64,000 nucleotides of DNA from Dyadobacter psychrotolerans (GTDB lineage Bacteria > Bacteroidota > Bacteroidia > Cytophagales > Spirosomataceae). Positions 27,676-36,739 of the stretch are shown one piece after another. Location: NCBI RefSeq assembly GCF_004349265.1, contig NZ_SMFL01000003.1, forward strand, positions 846,903 through 910,902, written 5' to 3'. The notes beneath the pieces are model-generated. The model did not search any database. It was not told where the DNA came from and saw only the letters and a list, made by a program, of their open reading frames with translations. A program made the translations under genes and the position numbers. Each line of letters opens with the position of its first letter. Position 1 is the stretch's first letter.

Positions 27676-27921
27676 ATGATTCCAAAAAATCTTAGTGGTC
27701 CGGAGCTTCTTAAAATTCTTGCTCCATTCGGCTACGAAGTTGTTCGTCAGAAAGGAAGTCATATTAGAATCAAGACAAATCGTAATGGCTCTCATTCCGA
27801 AACGATTCCAAACCACAAACCACTTCGGGAAGGAACGCTTCATAAAATATTAAAAAATATCGCAGATCATTTTGGAATGAAAAAACAAGATCTGGAAAAA
27901 CTTCTTTTTGATAATAAATAA
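27676..27921 (+). CDS. hicA: HicA-like mRNA interferase toxin
   Basis: An 81-residue HicA toxin of the double-stranded RNA-binding fold. The start is ATG 27676, giving MIPKNLSGPELLKILAPFGYEVVRQKGSHIRI with the catalytic His in the GSH motif, followed by ETIPNHKPLREGTLHKILKNI as in HicA. A TTG 15 bp upstream is possible but not needed. It is co-transcribed with the upstream hicB. HicA cleaves mRNA; the activity here is inferred from family. Confidence 0.9.
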   Translation: MIPKNLSGPELLKILAPFGYEVVRQKGSHIRIKTNRNGSHSETIPNHKPLREGTLHKILKNIADHFGMKKQDLEKLLFDNK

Positions 27922-28074
27922 CTTTCCCGTCTTTGTAGAGGCAATAATCTTTTAACTGGCACGAATTTTCTGCCGGATAAAATCATATTTATTTGATTAG
28001 AATTAACCGGGGCAATTTAACTTTAAGCTTCTTATGTCAATCAGATAAAGTATTACAACAACTCATCAAACTAA

Positions 28075-29112
28075 ATGGAACTGGATAAAAAAGATGCTGA
28101 AGTCGTCAATAAGGCGATCCAATTTTGGGAAAGCAGCAGTAAAATAACGCCTGACCTCGCCGAAGAATTACGAAAAAGCTATCAGGTCCGGAATTCGAAT
28201 GTTGATGCTGTTGCCATTTATGCACTTATTTCCGCGATTTCCTGTGGGTTACTTGCTTTCGGTTCACTTGTAATTGATGAGAAGTGGATTGAGTTATTAA
28301 GAAAAAAATGGGGTTTTTCAGAAACCATTGTCGGGATTGGATTTAGCCTCCTTGCTTTGTTGTTTGTTGTTTTAGCCAAAAGAAAAAAGGCAAAATCTCC
28401 GGATGCACCGGCCAGCAATGAAACCTATAACATTACGATTGCATTAACCATCGGTGTTGCCATCACGTACTGGACACGCAGTTTTGCTAACTTCGGCGGA
28501 AATTATGCGCTGCCTCTTTTACTTGCTGCGGTTGCCTATGGAATTGTAGCAGTACTTTTGGAATCAAAACTTTTGTGGCTTGTTATGATCGTTTCTCTGG
28601 CAGGATGGTGGGGTGCTCAAACGCATTACTGGTCTGGCGGGAATTACCGGTTCGCCGGGATGAATTATCCTTTACGTATGACCGTTTTCGGACTGGTAAT
28701 CTGGGGATTTTCCTGGATTGTCGGCAAGGTAAAATCACTTCAATTTTTTGCCGATTCAACCTATTCAACAGGTCTGCTTCTCTTTTTGATAGCAGCCTGG
28801 AGTCTTTCCGTATTTGGAAATTATGATGATCTGGATGCATGGACTACAATCAAGCAAAGTCATTTTTGGTATTGGTCGCTCGGATTTACACTTGTACTGG
28901 CCGGTATGATCGCTTTTGCATTTCAAAATGGCAATGATACCCTCAGGGACCTGGCACTCGTTTTTTTCCTTCTGAATATTTACACCCGTTACTTTGAGTA
29001 TTTTTGGGATAGAACCAACAAAGGGATTTTCTTTGCGATTCTGGCACTCTCCTTCTGGTTTGTTGGCAGGAAAGCAGAACAATGGCGAAGCAAGGAAAAG
29101 AAAACAGCTTAA
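28075..29112 (+). CDS. Multi-pass membrane protein, DUF2157-like
   Basis: A 345-residue integral membrane protein with a soluble N-terminus (about residues 1-45, INKAIQFWESSSKI-like DUF2157 start) and about ten hydrophobic segments. The N-terminal pattern of acidic helix, LAEELRKSYQVRN and then closely packed membrane helices suits DUF2157, whose function is unknown. It is followed by a small acidic protein gene only 6 bp downstream, so the two are probably one transcript. Confidence in the family is moderate. Confidence 0.75.
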   Translation: MELDKKDAEVVNKAIQFWESSSKITPDLAEELRKSYQVRNSNVDAVAIYALISAISCGLLAFGSLVIDEKWIELLRKKWGFSETIVGIGFSLLALLFVVLAKRKKAKSPDAPASNETYNITIALTIGVAITYWTRSFANFGGNYALPLLLAAVAYGIVAVLLESKLLWLVMIVSLAGWWGAQTHYWSGGNYRFAGMNYPLRMTVFGLVIWGFSWIVGKVKSLQFFADSTYSTGLLLFLIAAWSLSVFGNYDDLDAWTTIKQSHFWYWSLGFTLVLAGMIAFAFQNGNDTLRDLALVFFLLNIYTRYFEYFWDRTNKGIFFAILALSFWFVGRKAEQWRSKEKKTA

Positions 29113-29118
29113 AATTAT

Positions 29119-29463
29119 ATGGCAGAGAAAAGGCAAATCAGGCAAAAGGAAAAAGATTTAATTGAATTTCTTTTACAAAAGTTAAATCTAAATCCTGACG
29201 ACCATCAAGTCGATGAATTTGTAGACGAATACGAAGGAGGGAAAATGGGCAGTATCAGTTTGGGAGGTGATGCTGATGCCTACGCGGGTGACTTGATCCA
29301 GGTTGAATACGTTGACTCAGATCAGACGCCGGTGGTGATCACACTCACAAAAGATGAAAACGGGCGTTTATTGGACCTCGATTTCTGGAAAGTCGATTTT
29401 TCTAAATTACTTGAATATCCCGTGCCTGAAAAAATCATTTTCGGAGCGGCTTCGGATATTTAA
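29119..29463 (+). CDS. Small acidic protein, family not recognised
   Basis: A 114-residue soluble acidic protein without a signal peptide. It starts RQIRQKEKDLIEFLLQKLNL, then has an acidic stretch DDHQVDEFVDEYEGG, and a beta-rich C-terminal half ending in LDLDFWKVDFSKLLEYP. It could belong to one of the DUF6984-like small families, but I do not recognise it firmly. It follows the membrane protein by 6 bp and its 3' end overlaps the convergent AraC gene by 4 bp. Confidence 0.7.
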   Translation: MAEKRQIRQKEKDLIEFLLQKLNLNPDDHQVDEFVDEYEGGKMGSISLGGDADAYAGDLIQVEYVDSDQTPVVITLTKDENGRLLDLDFWKVDFSKLLEYPVPEKIIFGAASDI

Positions 29464-30323
29464 AAAAGCGTATTAAATTTTGAAACGATGTGCACACGGG
29501 CTTCGTTTTGAAACTGCTCCGGCGACTGCCCTGTATGTTGTTTAAAAAACCTGCTGAAATAGGGTCGATCCTTAAAACCTAAATCGTATGCAATTTCCTT
29601 GATTGTATTTTCACTGTGAATAATCTGCCTTTTTGCTTCCATCACAATTCGGTCATGAATGAGCTGCATACCGGTTTTATCCAGTTTTTCTTTCAGGATC
29701 TGGTTTAAACGCTTCGAGCTGATCCCTAATTTCCCGGCGTAAAAATCAGTATTTCTTACCTGCTGATAATTCATTTCCAGTAATACCATAAACTCATAAA
29801 CCCGTTTCTGGTTGATGTCCTGCACTGTAAAATCCTGCTCTTTTATTCGGACCAACTGAAGAAGAAACACTTTCAGCAACGCTTTGATAATAATCAGACT
29901 ATTGTTTTCTCTCTGATATTCCTCATTCATTAAGTCGTAAACTTTTCCAAGCTGTGCGGCCGTTTCTTTATCCAGCTGCAAACAGGAAAATTCACCCTGA
30001 ATGTTAAATATCTTAAACACATCCAGCAGAAATTCTTTTACATCGTCATCAAGAATATCCCGCTTGAAGGAAAGCAGAATTCCCTTTTTACCTGCTTTAT
30101 TGAGCTGATGTACACGATACGGCGGAATCAGGTAAATCCAGTCACCTTTCAATGTCACATCTCCACCTTTGATGGTGTGAAGTGCATTTTCATTTTTCAG
30201 CCATACAATTTCGAAAAACTCTTTCCGGCTTGGATCGTTCAGATAACTCGGCGGACAGTTTGCCAAATCCCGGATGTATATCAGTGTCCTGTTCAGTTCA
30301 AGACTTAGCTTTGATTCTTCCAT
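29460..30323 (-). CDS. AraC family transcriptional regulator
   Basis: A 287-residue regulator with an N-terminal cupin-like ligand domain (VTLKGDWIYLIPPYRVHQL) and a C-terminal AraC-type double HTH (about residues 185-285), in which GISSKRLNQILKEKLDKTG and AYDLGFKDRPYFSRFFKQHTGQSPEQF are the recognition and signature parts. ATG 30323 is preferred over the upstream in-frame start because a TAATTTTG (-7) element lies 27 bp before it. It is divergent from hxlB-hxlA by 164 bp, so it probably regulates that operon, perhaps in response to formaldehyde or a sugar. Confidence 0.92.
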   Translation of the reverse strand: MEESKLSLELNRTLIYIRDLANCPPSYLNDPSRKEFFEIVWLKNENALHTIKGGDVTLKGDWIYLIPPYRVHQLNKAGKKGILLSFKRDILDDDVKEFLLDVFKIFNIQGEFSCLQLDKETAAQLGKVYDLMNEEYQRENNSLIIIKALLKVFLLQLVRIKEQDFTVQDINQKRVYEFMVLLEMNYQQVRNTDFYAGKLGISSKRLNQILKEKLDKTGMQLIHDRIVMEAKRQIIHSENTIKEIAYDLGFKDRPYFSRFFKQHTGQSPEQFQNEARVHIVSKFNTLF

Positions 30324-30350
30324 TTTATTATCATATTCCGAATTAGATAC

Positions 30351-30358
30351 CAAAATTA
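30351..30358 (-). promoter_or_regulatory. Candidate -7 element for the araC-type gene
   Basis: On the minus strand this reads TAATTTTG, matching TAnnTTTG, 27 nt before the ATG at 30323. It supports the shorter start. Confidence 0.45.
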
Positions 30359-30445
30359 GCAAATAATGCAATTTGTTTATTCAGAATTGGCAAATAGTAC
30401 AACATATCGCGCTGATTGTATAACCTATACCGAACTTGATACAGG

Positions 30446-30453
30446 TACCTTTG
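30446..30453 (+). promoter_or_regulatory. Candidate -7 element for hxlB-hxlA
   Basis: TACCTTTG matches TAnnTTTG and lies 34 bp before the hxlB ATG, within the divergent interval shared with the AraC regulator. A TTG lies 27 nt upstream, too far for a standard -33. Confidence 0.5.
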
Positions 30454-30487
30454 ACAGCAGAAATTCAGGACAAATCAACAAACCTTA

Positions 30488-31087
30488 ATGATTTTAAATA
30501 ACGTAGATAAGCAACCAGGAACTGATCTCAAAAAGGATATACAGTCAAACCTCGAACTGATTCTTAATGAAAACAGGCAACTGGCTGCCAAACTTGATTA
30601 TAACCAGATCGCAGAGATTATTCCTTTTATCCAAAATGCTGACAGGATATTTATCATCGGTGCCGGAAGAACCGGCCTTGCCCTGAAATCGACCGCAATG
30701 CGGCTGATGCATTTAGGATTTAACGTTTTTGTTGCCGGTGAAATAATTACTCCGGCCATTGAAAAAGGCGATTTACTGATTGCAGGTTCAGGCTCAGGAA
30801 CTACCAACAGCATAGTGAGTGCCGCCGAAAAAGCGGTGAAAGCGGGAGCACAGGTAGTTACTCTTTCTGCAACAGCTGAATCTCCTCTTGCAAAGTTATC
30901 CGATCTGGTCGCGATCATTCCCGCTGCACAAAAACAGGATCACGGTTCTACACTATCAAACCAATATGCCGGAAGTTTATTCGAACAGGCGGTTTTGCTG
31001 CTTATGGATGCCATCATACAAACGTTGTGGTCGCTCGAAGGAACACCTGCCGAAGAATTGTGGAGGCGTCACGCGAATCTGGAATGA
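30488..31087 (+). CDS. hxlB: 6-phospho-3-hexuloisomerase
   Basis: A 199-residue SIS-domain isomerase that turns hexulose 6-phosphate into fructose 6-phosphate in the ribulose monophosphate (RuMP) route. The SIS core includes RIFIIGAGRTGLALKSTAMRL, LLIAGSGSGTTNSIV, and the C-terminal GSLFEQAVLLLMDAIIQTLW, all typical of the family. The partner gene hxlA follows 96 bp downstream, which strongly supports the assignment over other SIS proteins. The operon is divergent from an AraC regulator. Confidence 0.9.
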   Translation: MILNNVDKQPGTDLKKDIQSNLELILNENRQLAAKLDYNQIAEIIPFIQNADRIFIIGAGRTGLALKSTAMRLMHLGFNVFVAGEIITPAIEKGDLLIAGSGSGTTNSIVSAAEKAVKAGAQVVTLSATAESPLAKLSDLVAIIPAAQKQDHGSTLSNQYAGSLFEQAVLLLMDAIIQTLWSLEGTPAEELWRRHANLE

Positions 31088-31183
31088 AAAAAGTACTGAG
31101 TCGTTAGTTAACAGCAAAGCGACCATTAAAAAAAGGACCAATAAACTGAATACCAATAATTTATAATTAATTAAAATACAATC

Positions 31184-31816
31184 ATGGCTAAATTACAAGT
31201 CGCAATTGACTTATTGACAACGGAAGAGGCGCTGGCATTGGCAACAAAAGTTGCTCCTTACATCGACATTATTGAACTGGGAACACCGCTTATAAAAAGT
31301 GAAGGTCTGGCTGTGATTACAGCAATGAAAAATGCATTTCCTGACAAAATTGTTTTTGCTGATTTCAAAACGGCCGATGCGGGTGAGTTGGAAGCAGATA
31401 TGGCTTTTAAAGCCGGTGCAGATTTGATCACCATTTTAGGAGCAACCGGTGACGCAACAATTATCGGAGCTGTGAAGGCCGCAAAAACCCATGGCAAAGG
31501 TGTAGTTGTGGATACAATCGGAGTCACTGACCGTGTGAAACGTGCGCAGGAAGTAATTGCATTGGGCGTTGAATTCGTGGAGCTACACGCAGGTTTGGAT
31601 GAGCAGGCTCAGCCGGGATATTCTATTCAGGTATTGATCGACGAAGCTTCCCGTGCAGGTGTACCTGTGTCTATTGCGGGTGGTGTAAAGTTGAGCAACA
31701 TCGCTGCCGTAAAAGCATCAGGTGTGAAAGTAGCCGTAGCCGGTGCTGCCATTTACGGTGCTGCCGATCCTGCCGCTGCTGCCAAGGAATTGCGTGAAGC
31801 ATTGGATGCAGCTTAA
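31184..31816 (+). CDS. hxlA: 3-hexulose-6-phosphate synthase
   Basis: A 210-residue enzyme of the OMP-decarboxylase superfamily that condenses formaldehyde with ribulose 5-phosphate. The start MAKLQVAIDLLTTEEALALA and the motif VFADFKTADAGELEADMAFKAGAD carry the DxKxxD active-site pattern; VELHAGLDEQ and VSIAGGVKLSNIAAVKASGVKV follow as in family members. With hxlB it gives formaldehyde detoxification or, reversed, pentose supply. A complex hairpin follows the gene. Confidence 0.92.
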   Translation: MAKLQVAIDLLTTEEALALATKVAPYIDIIELGTPLIKSEGLAVITAMKNAFPDKIVFADFKTADAGELEADMAFKAGADLITILGATGDATIIGAVKAAKTHGKGVVVDTIGVTDRVKRAQEVIALGVEFVELHAGLDEQAQPGYSIQVLIDEASRAGVPVSIAGGVKLSNIAAVKASGVKVAVAGAAIYGAADPAAAAKELREALDAA

Positions 31817-31829
31817 TTTTTAAATTTTA

Positions 31830-31890
31830 AGACTTGGAAAGACTTTAATTCGGGGACGCCTAGTCGGGGACACCCAGTCTTTCCAAGTCT
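31830..31890. terminator. Large bidirectional hairpin between convergent genes
   Basis: Perfect 15-bp arms AGACTTGGAAAGACT and AGTCTTTCCAAGTCT bracket a 31-nt GC-rich loop holding two direct copies of CGGGGAC (31851-31857 and 31865-31871). It sits between hxlA and the convergent NAD(P)H-binding gene and probably ends both transcripts. Confidence 0.7.
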
Positions 31891-31898
31891 ATTTATTA

Positions 31899-32546
31899 CT
31901 AAATATTAGCTATAAACGGAGCCTTACGGATGTATTGATCATCGTCCAACTGCCCAATTAAAAATCCGGCAATATCCGCAGCGTAAATTTTCTTCCCCGG
32001 CGAATCCTGTAGGCTAACTGCCATTTCTTTCCTGTCTTCTGTAAACTCAATAAAAGGTACCCTCACCAGCGTCCAGTCCGCATTACTCTCGGCTAAAATT
32101 TGAAAAGATTTTTGTCTGTCCTCATGGATCAGAGGAAAATTTGATTTCATCCATTCCGTGGCGGCGATGGTTTCAGATCCCTTTTTATCCAATGGCGTAT
32201 CCACATTTAGTCCGGCAACTGAAATGTAACGGGTAAAAGGATAGTTACTCTTTTCCACGGCGTCCAATATATTGCTCGTCGCCCGGCTGGCCACCAGAGG
32301 CTCATCTTTCCGTTGCCCTTCCGTGCTGATCACTGCTGCGCAATCCGCCAAAAGCATTCTGACTGCATCATAATCCAACACATCTCCCTGGACAATTTCA
32401 AAGTTGGGATTTTCAGAAATCGTATTGGTTTCGGGATTTCTGAGAAGAAGTTTAAGGTGATATCCTTTTTCTAAAAGTTGTTTTACAACATATTTACCAG
32501 TCCGGCCTCCGCCACCGATAACAGCCATTTTATGATTCTTTTCCAT
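31899..32546 (-). CDS. NAD(P)-binding Rossmann (NmrA/atypical SDR-like) protein
   Basis: A 215-residue protein with an N-terminal dinucleotide site (MAVIGGGGRTGKYVVKQLLEKG) and NmrA-like pattern (FEIVQGDVLDYDAVRMLLAD, CAAVISTEGQRKD). It lacks the classical YxxxK, as do many NmrA-like reductases. The C-terminal half has DWTLVRVPFIEFTED and IYAADIAGFLIGQL. The substrate is unknown. It stands alone, convergent with hxlA through a shared hairpin. Confidence 0.85.
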   Translation of the reverse strand: MEKNHKMAVIGGGGRTGKYVVKQLLEKGYHLKLLLRNPETNTISENPNFEIVQGDVLDYDAVRMLLADCAAVISTEGQRKDEPLVASRATSNILDAVEKSNYPFTRYISVAGLNVDTPLDKKGSETIAATEWMKSNFPLIHEDRQKSFQILAESNADWTLVRVPFIEFTEDRKEMAVSLQDSPGKKIYAADIAGFLIGQLDDDQYIRKAPFIANI

Positions 32547-32734
32547 TTTCTAATTTGTAAAATATAAAATACGAGATATGTCCAGGCTTTTATAAAGTCC
32601 GGAATTGCAGTATATTAAAACTTACTGCAGGAAAGATTTCGATATTTTACAAAGAGATTAGAATGTGACGAAGTTAACTTTTTTTGCTGAATGATGGCAA
32701 AAAACCTTACATCCTGATCGTCATTTCATTTAGC

Positions 32735-32742
32735 TATCTTTG
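32735..32742 (+). promoter_or_regulatory. Candidate -7 element for the PhnA-like gene
   Basis: TATCTTTG matches TAnnTTTG, 36 bp before the ATG at 32779. No -33 element is visible. Confidence 0.5.
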
Positions 32743-32778
32743 TCAAGAAATAAAACCTATCCACGTAATTAATTATCA

Positions 32779-32988
32779 ATGGAAGTTAAAGACAGTAACG
32801 GGACACTGCTTGCCGATGGCGATTCAGTAAAACTGATCAAGGATTTGAAAGTAAGGGGCAGTTCTGCAACGCTAAAAAGAGGAACAGTCGTGAAGAGTAT
32901 CAGGCTAACCGATGACGCGGAAGAAATAGAAGGCAAGGTAGAAAGAAGCGTAATGGTTTTGAAAACGATGTTTTTACAAAAAATGTAA
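32779..32988 (+). CDS. PhnA/YjdM C-terminal-domain protein
   Basis: A 69-residue protein matching the C-terminal domain of PhnA/YjdM: VKDSNGTLLADGDSVKLIKDLKVRGSS, then LKRGTVVKSIRLTDDAEEIEGKV. The zinc-ribbon N-terminal half of YjdM is absent, as is usual in the short Bacteroidota form. Despite the historical alkylphosphonate label, no phosphonate role is shown. It is a single gene with its own promoter-like element and terminator. Confidence 0.85.
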   Translation: MEVKDSNGTLLADGDSVKLIKDLKVRGSSATLKRGTVVKSIRLTDDAEEIEGKVERSVMVLKTMFLQKM

Positions 32989-33000
32989 ATGATGTGAATG

Positions 33001-33052
33001 AAAAAGACCCGGCTGTTTAGGAAGCTTATTCTCAAATAGCCGGGTCTTTTTT
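33001..33052. terminator. Bidirectional intrinsic terminator
   Basis: AAAAAGACCCGGCT pairs with AGCCGGGTCTTTTTT over a 23-nt loop. It lies between the PhnA-like gene and the convergent DUF5686 gene and has an A-run and a T-run on its two sides. Confidence 0.88.
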
Positions 33053-33089
33053 AAAACGTAAACTGTTAACCTAAAACAAAAAAACTCCT

Positions 33090-35888
33090 TTACTTCTTCC
33101 CAAAAGAAAAATTCATTGTCGTCCCAATCCTGAAAACAGTGTGTTTGTATTTGAATCCTTCAAAACTGTTGGCAACTTCAATACGGAAAGGAAAGCGAAT
33201 TCCGACATCCAAACCATATCCAAGTTCTCCATAATTATTGGAATCAGGAGTAGCCAGATAATGGGCAAAGAAATTCTCCTTGATTCCCATCACACGAAAC
33301 CATGTAATTTGGGTCAAAAGAAATTTACGCAGTTCACTTAAAACATGAACTTCAACAAACTGTTTTGAAGTACTGTAACGGTAATAATCCAGCATCCTGA
33401 AAGTACCTACCGGATCGCCATACTGGAAAAAGAACTGGTTACCCGCAAAATGCTGAAAATCCGGAAACTGAACCACGTTATCGTTCAAAAATGCACCAGC
33501 CGCAATTTTATAACTCAGTTTACTTCGTACACCGGTTTCAAAACCATGCGCAATGCCTACCTGGACAAAATCGTAATCCACATCACTTCCAAAAGCGCCG
33601 CTGATTCCTTTGCGGTAGTTGACAGAAAGTTTTGGCGAATCATCATCGTAGAAAGTTGTTTTACCTTTTCTGATTTTGTACTTCTGCCATGGCTTGTAAG
33701 ATGCAGATAAACCAATTGCCAAAGCCTGATGAGGCTGCATTTCCGGCGTTACATTCCCTGACTCATCCGCCAGTTCCTGATTGAATGGGACATTAGACGT
33801 AAACTCCCGCTTTTTCCAATCGATCCATTGATATCGGTTAGGATTTGTCACATTTTGCAGCGCACTTCTGTCCGCATATTCAACACTTGCTTTTAATTCA
33901 AAATGTTCGTTTGACCGATCGGTTTTAAAATCGATACGGGCAAAATTCTTTTGATAAATTTTCATAAAATTCTGCTCAAGAAATAAGGTTGTCAGGCTAT
34001 TCAGGATCGGATTCATAGGATGTTCGGAACTGAACTGGGATACCGTTTGACCTGCTGTCACGTTGATCATATTTCGCTTCCATCCATAGTCGACGCCGCC
34101 TGTTGCCATTAATTTATTTCTGGCAAAAGAATAGCGCGTAAGTCCGTTGATAGACAACGTCCCGGGTTGTCTGCCGGAAGAATACTTCACCCCGCTTGTT
34201 GAAATTCTTAGTTCATCAGGAGTTTTCTTTGTCTGCGCACCTTTGCGATAATTTAACTTAAAGCCACCGCCATTCAGTACCAGCCCCTCCACGGTATTAA
34301 CCTGCATTCCCCAAAGCGGACTCACATATTCCAGTCGCCAAGGGCTTTTTTTACCTAATCTGAACGTATGTCCGGTAAACAAATCACCTATAAATCCCGA
34401 ACCGCCCTTGTTGTTTACTTTCCTGGTTGAATCGGGGCCTGCCACTTTTAAACTGTCTTTTTGTTGTTTCGTTCCCTGTTGAATAACTACGATACTGTCA
34501 AGACGGGTGTAACTCTTTAATTCTGCTATGGTCAGCGGTACGGTACGGATCGAATCCCAGAAAGCCGTAGTTCTCCTGCTTGCCAGGGGATCAACCGAGG
34601 TAGAATCGTTCCGGGTAAAATTAAGATCCACATCCTCTCCTTTTTCTTCTTTTGCTTTCAGATCCTGTTTCTCATATTCCTTCATCATTTTCCGCAGATT
34701 TTTCGCAGAAAACTCCTTCTGCTTGCTCACCATTTCTTCCAGCTTCCCGCTTTTGATCTCACGATTTGAAAGCTTCACACGTTTGACTTCTTCTTTTTCT
34801 TTTTTACTATCCAAAACAACGATATCCGGCTGAAATGCAGGATTGACTTTTAGCTTGGAAAACGTTTGAGAAATAACCAGATCGCCCTTGCCTTTCAAAC
34901 CATAAATTCCGCCCTGAACATGAAACTGCTGATTGATAGGCATCCATACATTTTGTACCGGACTGTAGACCTGCTTGATGTCAATATTAAAACCTGTATT
35001 TACCGTTTGAAGATCAAGGCTGTAAATTCTCCATTCGCCTTCAATAATGTGGATAATCCCTTTATAAACACCTTCTCCATATGAACGTGGCACAACTTTG
35101 ATCTTATTTACCTCAATACCATTTTCCCGGAAAGCACCCAGATATTCGAATTTATAATAGGTAAAAGCTCTTGGTGAAAGCGGCGATACAGCCTTGACAA
35201 CTTCCGGCTGGTAAAAGCTCGTCAGGAAATAAGCATTCGCATCCGCAAAATTCTTGTCCTGGCTATTACGCGCTGCAATGACGCGCTGTTTGTAAGAATT
35301 AGGCTGGCGAAAGGTAACTTCCGAAACGCTTTCATTCAAAATCGGAACACCTTTTTTGAAGTTGGATTCCTTCTCAATGGCTTTCAATTCTTTTTTATAC
35401 AAAAACTCCATTGGAAGATCAGTAATCACAAACGACGACTTGCTGTAAGCTTTGGCGGTATAACTTTCAACCTGTAAAAAATGATAACGGCTTTTGGCAA
35501 TCGCCCGGCGCATGATCGTGTACGCAGGATCTTCTTCTTTACTGCCAATACGCACTTCTCCAAGATTGACGGCCTGTTCCTCCATCGTTACATCAAAGGT
35601 TTCCATTTTATTTTCAATGGTAACCGCCTTCATTCCGGTTTTAAAGCCAAGATACTGGAATACGATTTCATAATAACCCGGTTTCAAATCAAGCTGATAT
35701 TTACCTTCCTCATTGGAGATCGTACCAATTTCAGTTCCTTTAACGGCAATTGCCGCAAAGGGTAACGGATCGCCGCCTTTGGTTTTAATAATACCTGTCA
35801 ACCCTGAAATAGATTTCACCGGCTGGGCAAGGGTAGCGGAAAGAAATGCAAAAATGAAGAGTATGGCTAAAGGGTAACGCTTACGCAT
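33090..35888 (-). CDS. DUF5686 and carboxypeptidase-regulatory-like domain outer-membrane protein
   Basis: A 932-residue envelope protein. It has a signal peptide (MRKRYPLAILFIFAFLSATLAQ), a carboxypeptidase-regulatory-like beta-sandwich (about residues 28-115, with GLTGIIKTKGGDPLPFAAI and GYYEIVFQYLGFKTG), and then the long DUF5686 region, which is beta-rich and ends FSFGKK. A charged, Lys/Glu-rich insert of about 60 residues lies in the middle (about 375-430). DUF5686 proteins probably sit in the outer membrane; their function is unknown. The gene is monocistronic. Confidence 0.9.
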   Translation of the reverse strand: MRKRYPLAILFIFAFLSATLAQPVKSISGLTGIIKTKGGDPLPFAAIAVKGTEIGTISNEEGKYQLDLKPGYYEIVFQYLGFKTGMKAVTIENKMETFDVTMEEQAVNLGEVRIGSKEEDPAYTIMRRAIAKSRYHFLQVESYTAKAYSKSSFVITDLPMEFLYKKELKAIEKESNFKKGVPILNESVSEVTFRQPNSYKQRVIAARNSQDKNFADANAYFLTSFYQPEVVKAVSPLSPRAFTYYKFEYLGAFRENGIEVNKIKVVPRSYGEGVYKGIIHIIEGEWRIYSLDLQTVNTGFNIDIKQVYSPVQNVWMPINQQFHVQGGIYGLKGKGDLVISQTFSKLKVNPAFQPDIVVLDSKKEKEEVKRVKLSNREIKSGKLEEMVSKQKEFSAKNLRKMMKEYEKQDLKAKEEKGEDVDLNFTRNDSTSVDPLASRRTTAFWDSIRTVPLTIAELKSYTRLDSIVVIQQGTKQQKDSLKVAGPDSTRKVNNKGGSGFIGDLFTGHTFRLGKKSPWRLEYVSPLWGMQVNTVEGLVLNGGGFKLNYRKGAQTKKTPDELRISTSGVKYSSGRQPGTLSINGLTRYSFARNKLMATGGVDYGWKRNMINVTAGQTVSQFSSEHPMNPILNSLTTLFLEQNFMKIYQKNFARIDFKTDRSNEHFELKASVEYADRSALQNVTNPNRYQWIDWKKREFTSNVPFNQELADESGNVTPEMQPHQALAIGLSASYKPWQKYKIRKGKTTFYDDDSPKLSVNYRKGISGAFGSDVDYDFVQVGIAHGFETGVRSKLSYKIAAGAFLNDNVVQFPDFQHFAGNQFFFQYGDPVGTFRMLDYYRYSTSKQFVEVHVLSELRKFLLTQITWFRVMGIKENFFAHYLATPDSNNYGELGYGLDVGIRFPFRIEVANSFEGFKYKHTVFRIGTTMNFSFGKK

Positions 35889-36053
35889 ATATGTTTTTGT
35901 AAAATGTAGTAGCAGCTAATTTAAAAAAAATCCCGGTGTTTCATACGAGATGAGAAAACCCGGGAATAGGTTGCTTTACTATTTCAGAAATATTCGGATG
36001 CAAAAGACATGAGCCAAAGCCCTCAGTTGGGTGGTCGTTGCCCAAACAACTCT

Positions 36054-36075
36054 ACCCCAGACTGAAGTCTGGGGT
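36054..36075. repeat. Perfect 10-bp palindrome
   Basis: ACCCCAGACT and AGTCTGGGGT pair around GA. A looser hairpin (AGTTGGG with CCCAAACAACT) lies just before it. Together they occupy most of the gap between the two minus-strand genes and look like REP-type elements. Confidence 0.65.
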
Positions 36076-36130
36076 GTAAGACAATTCAAAGTAACGGCTA
36101 TAGCCATAGTGGCAGTTAGAACAGCCTCGC

Positions 36131-36637
36131 CTATAGAGTTTTCGCTTTAATCAGTATATATTCAACCTTACCCTTTTTACCAAAGGCTGAGATTTGAGAG
36201 TATTTTTGATAGTTGTCCCATTGTTTCAGCTCATCACTATCGACAACAGGTTTTATATTTTCCTTTAAATTTAATAAGCCAAGAATTACGCGATCTGCAA
36301 ATTCAACATCTGTCAGATTTTTGATCATAATTCTGTCTGCAATTTCATTTATAAAGATGATCTCTATCTTACCCTCTTTATAAATCATTTTGGGGCATTT
36401 TTCGCAGTTTGCGGCATCATCACGGAAATAGCTATCCAGCGTCCCTTTTCCTAAAACTGCCTCTACTTCCTGCTCATTGCGAAAGGCCACCTCGCTCAAA
36501 TCAAGTTCAACCGTTACAGGTGCATTTTCATCATGCTCTCTTAAAACATAAAATTTTATAAAAATGGCCAGCAAAATAATGACTATTCCTATCAGCTTCC
36601 AGTTGTACCACTTTCTTTTTGTCGTAACATTATCCAT
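36131..36637 (-). CDS. Single-pass membrane protein, family unknown
   Basis: A 168-residue protein that I do not recognise. It has one N-terminal membrane helix (about residues 15-30, WKLIGIVIILLAIFIKFYV) after a short basic cytoplasmic tail, so most of it should be outside the cytoplasm. A CxxC motif (NCEKCPKM) lies near residue 80. The rest is mixed alpha/beta. It is probably transcribed alone; the REP-like palindrome follows its stop. Confidence 0.7.
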   Translation of the reverse strand: MDNVTTKRKWYNWKLIGIVIILLAIFIKFYVLREHDENAPVTVELDLSEVAFRNEQEVEAVLGKGTLDSYFRDDAANCEKCPKMIYKEGKIEIIFINEIADRIMIKNLTDVEFADRVILGLLNLKENIKPVVDSDELKQWDNYQKYSQISAFGKKGKVEYILIKAKTL

Positions 36638-36739
36638 GAGGATGGTTCAGTTTTTTAATATTAATAAATGAATACAGTTCCCACTAAGAATATCATGCCA
36701 TTCTTTCTAACCATCGGTTTCGAAAATTAAGCCGCTAAG

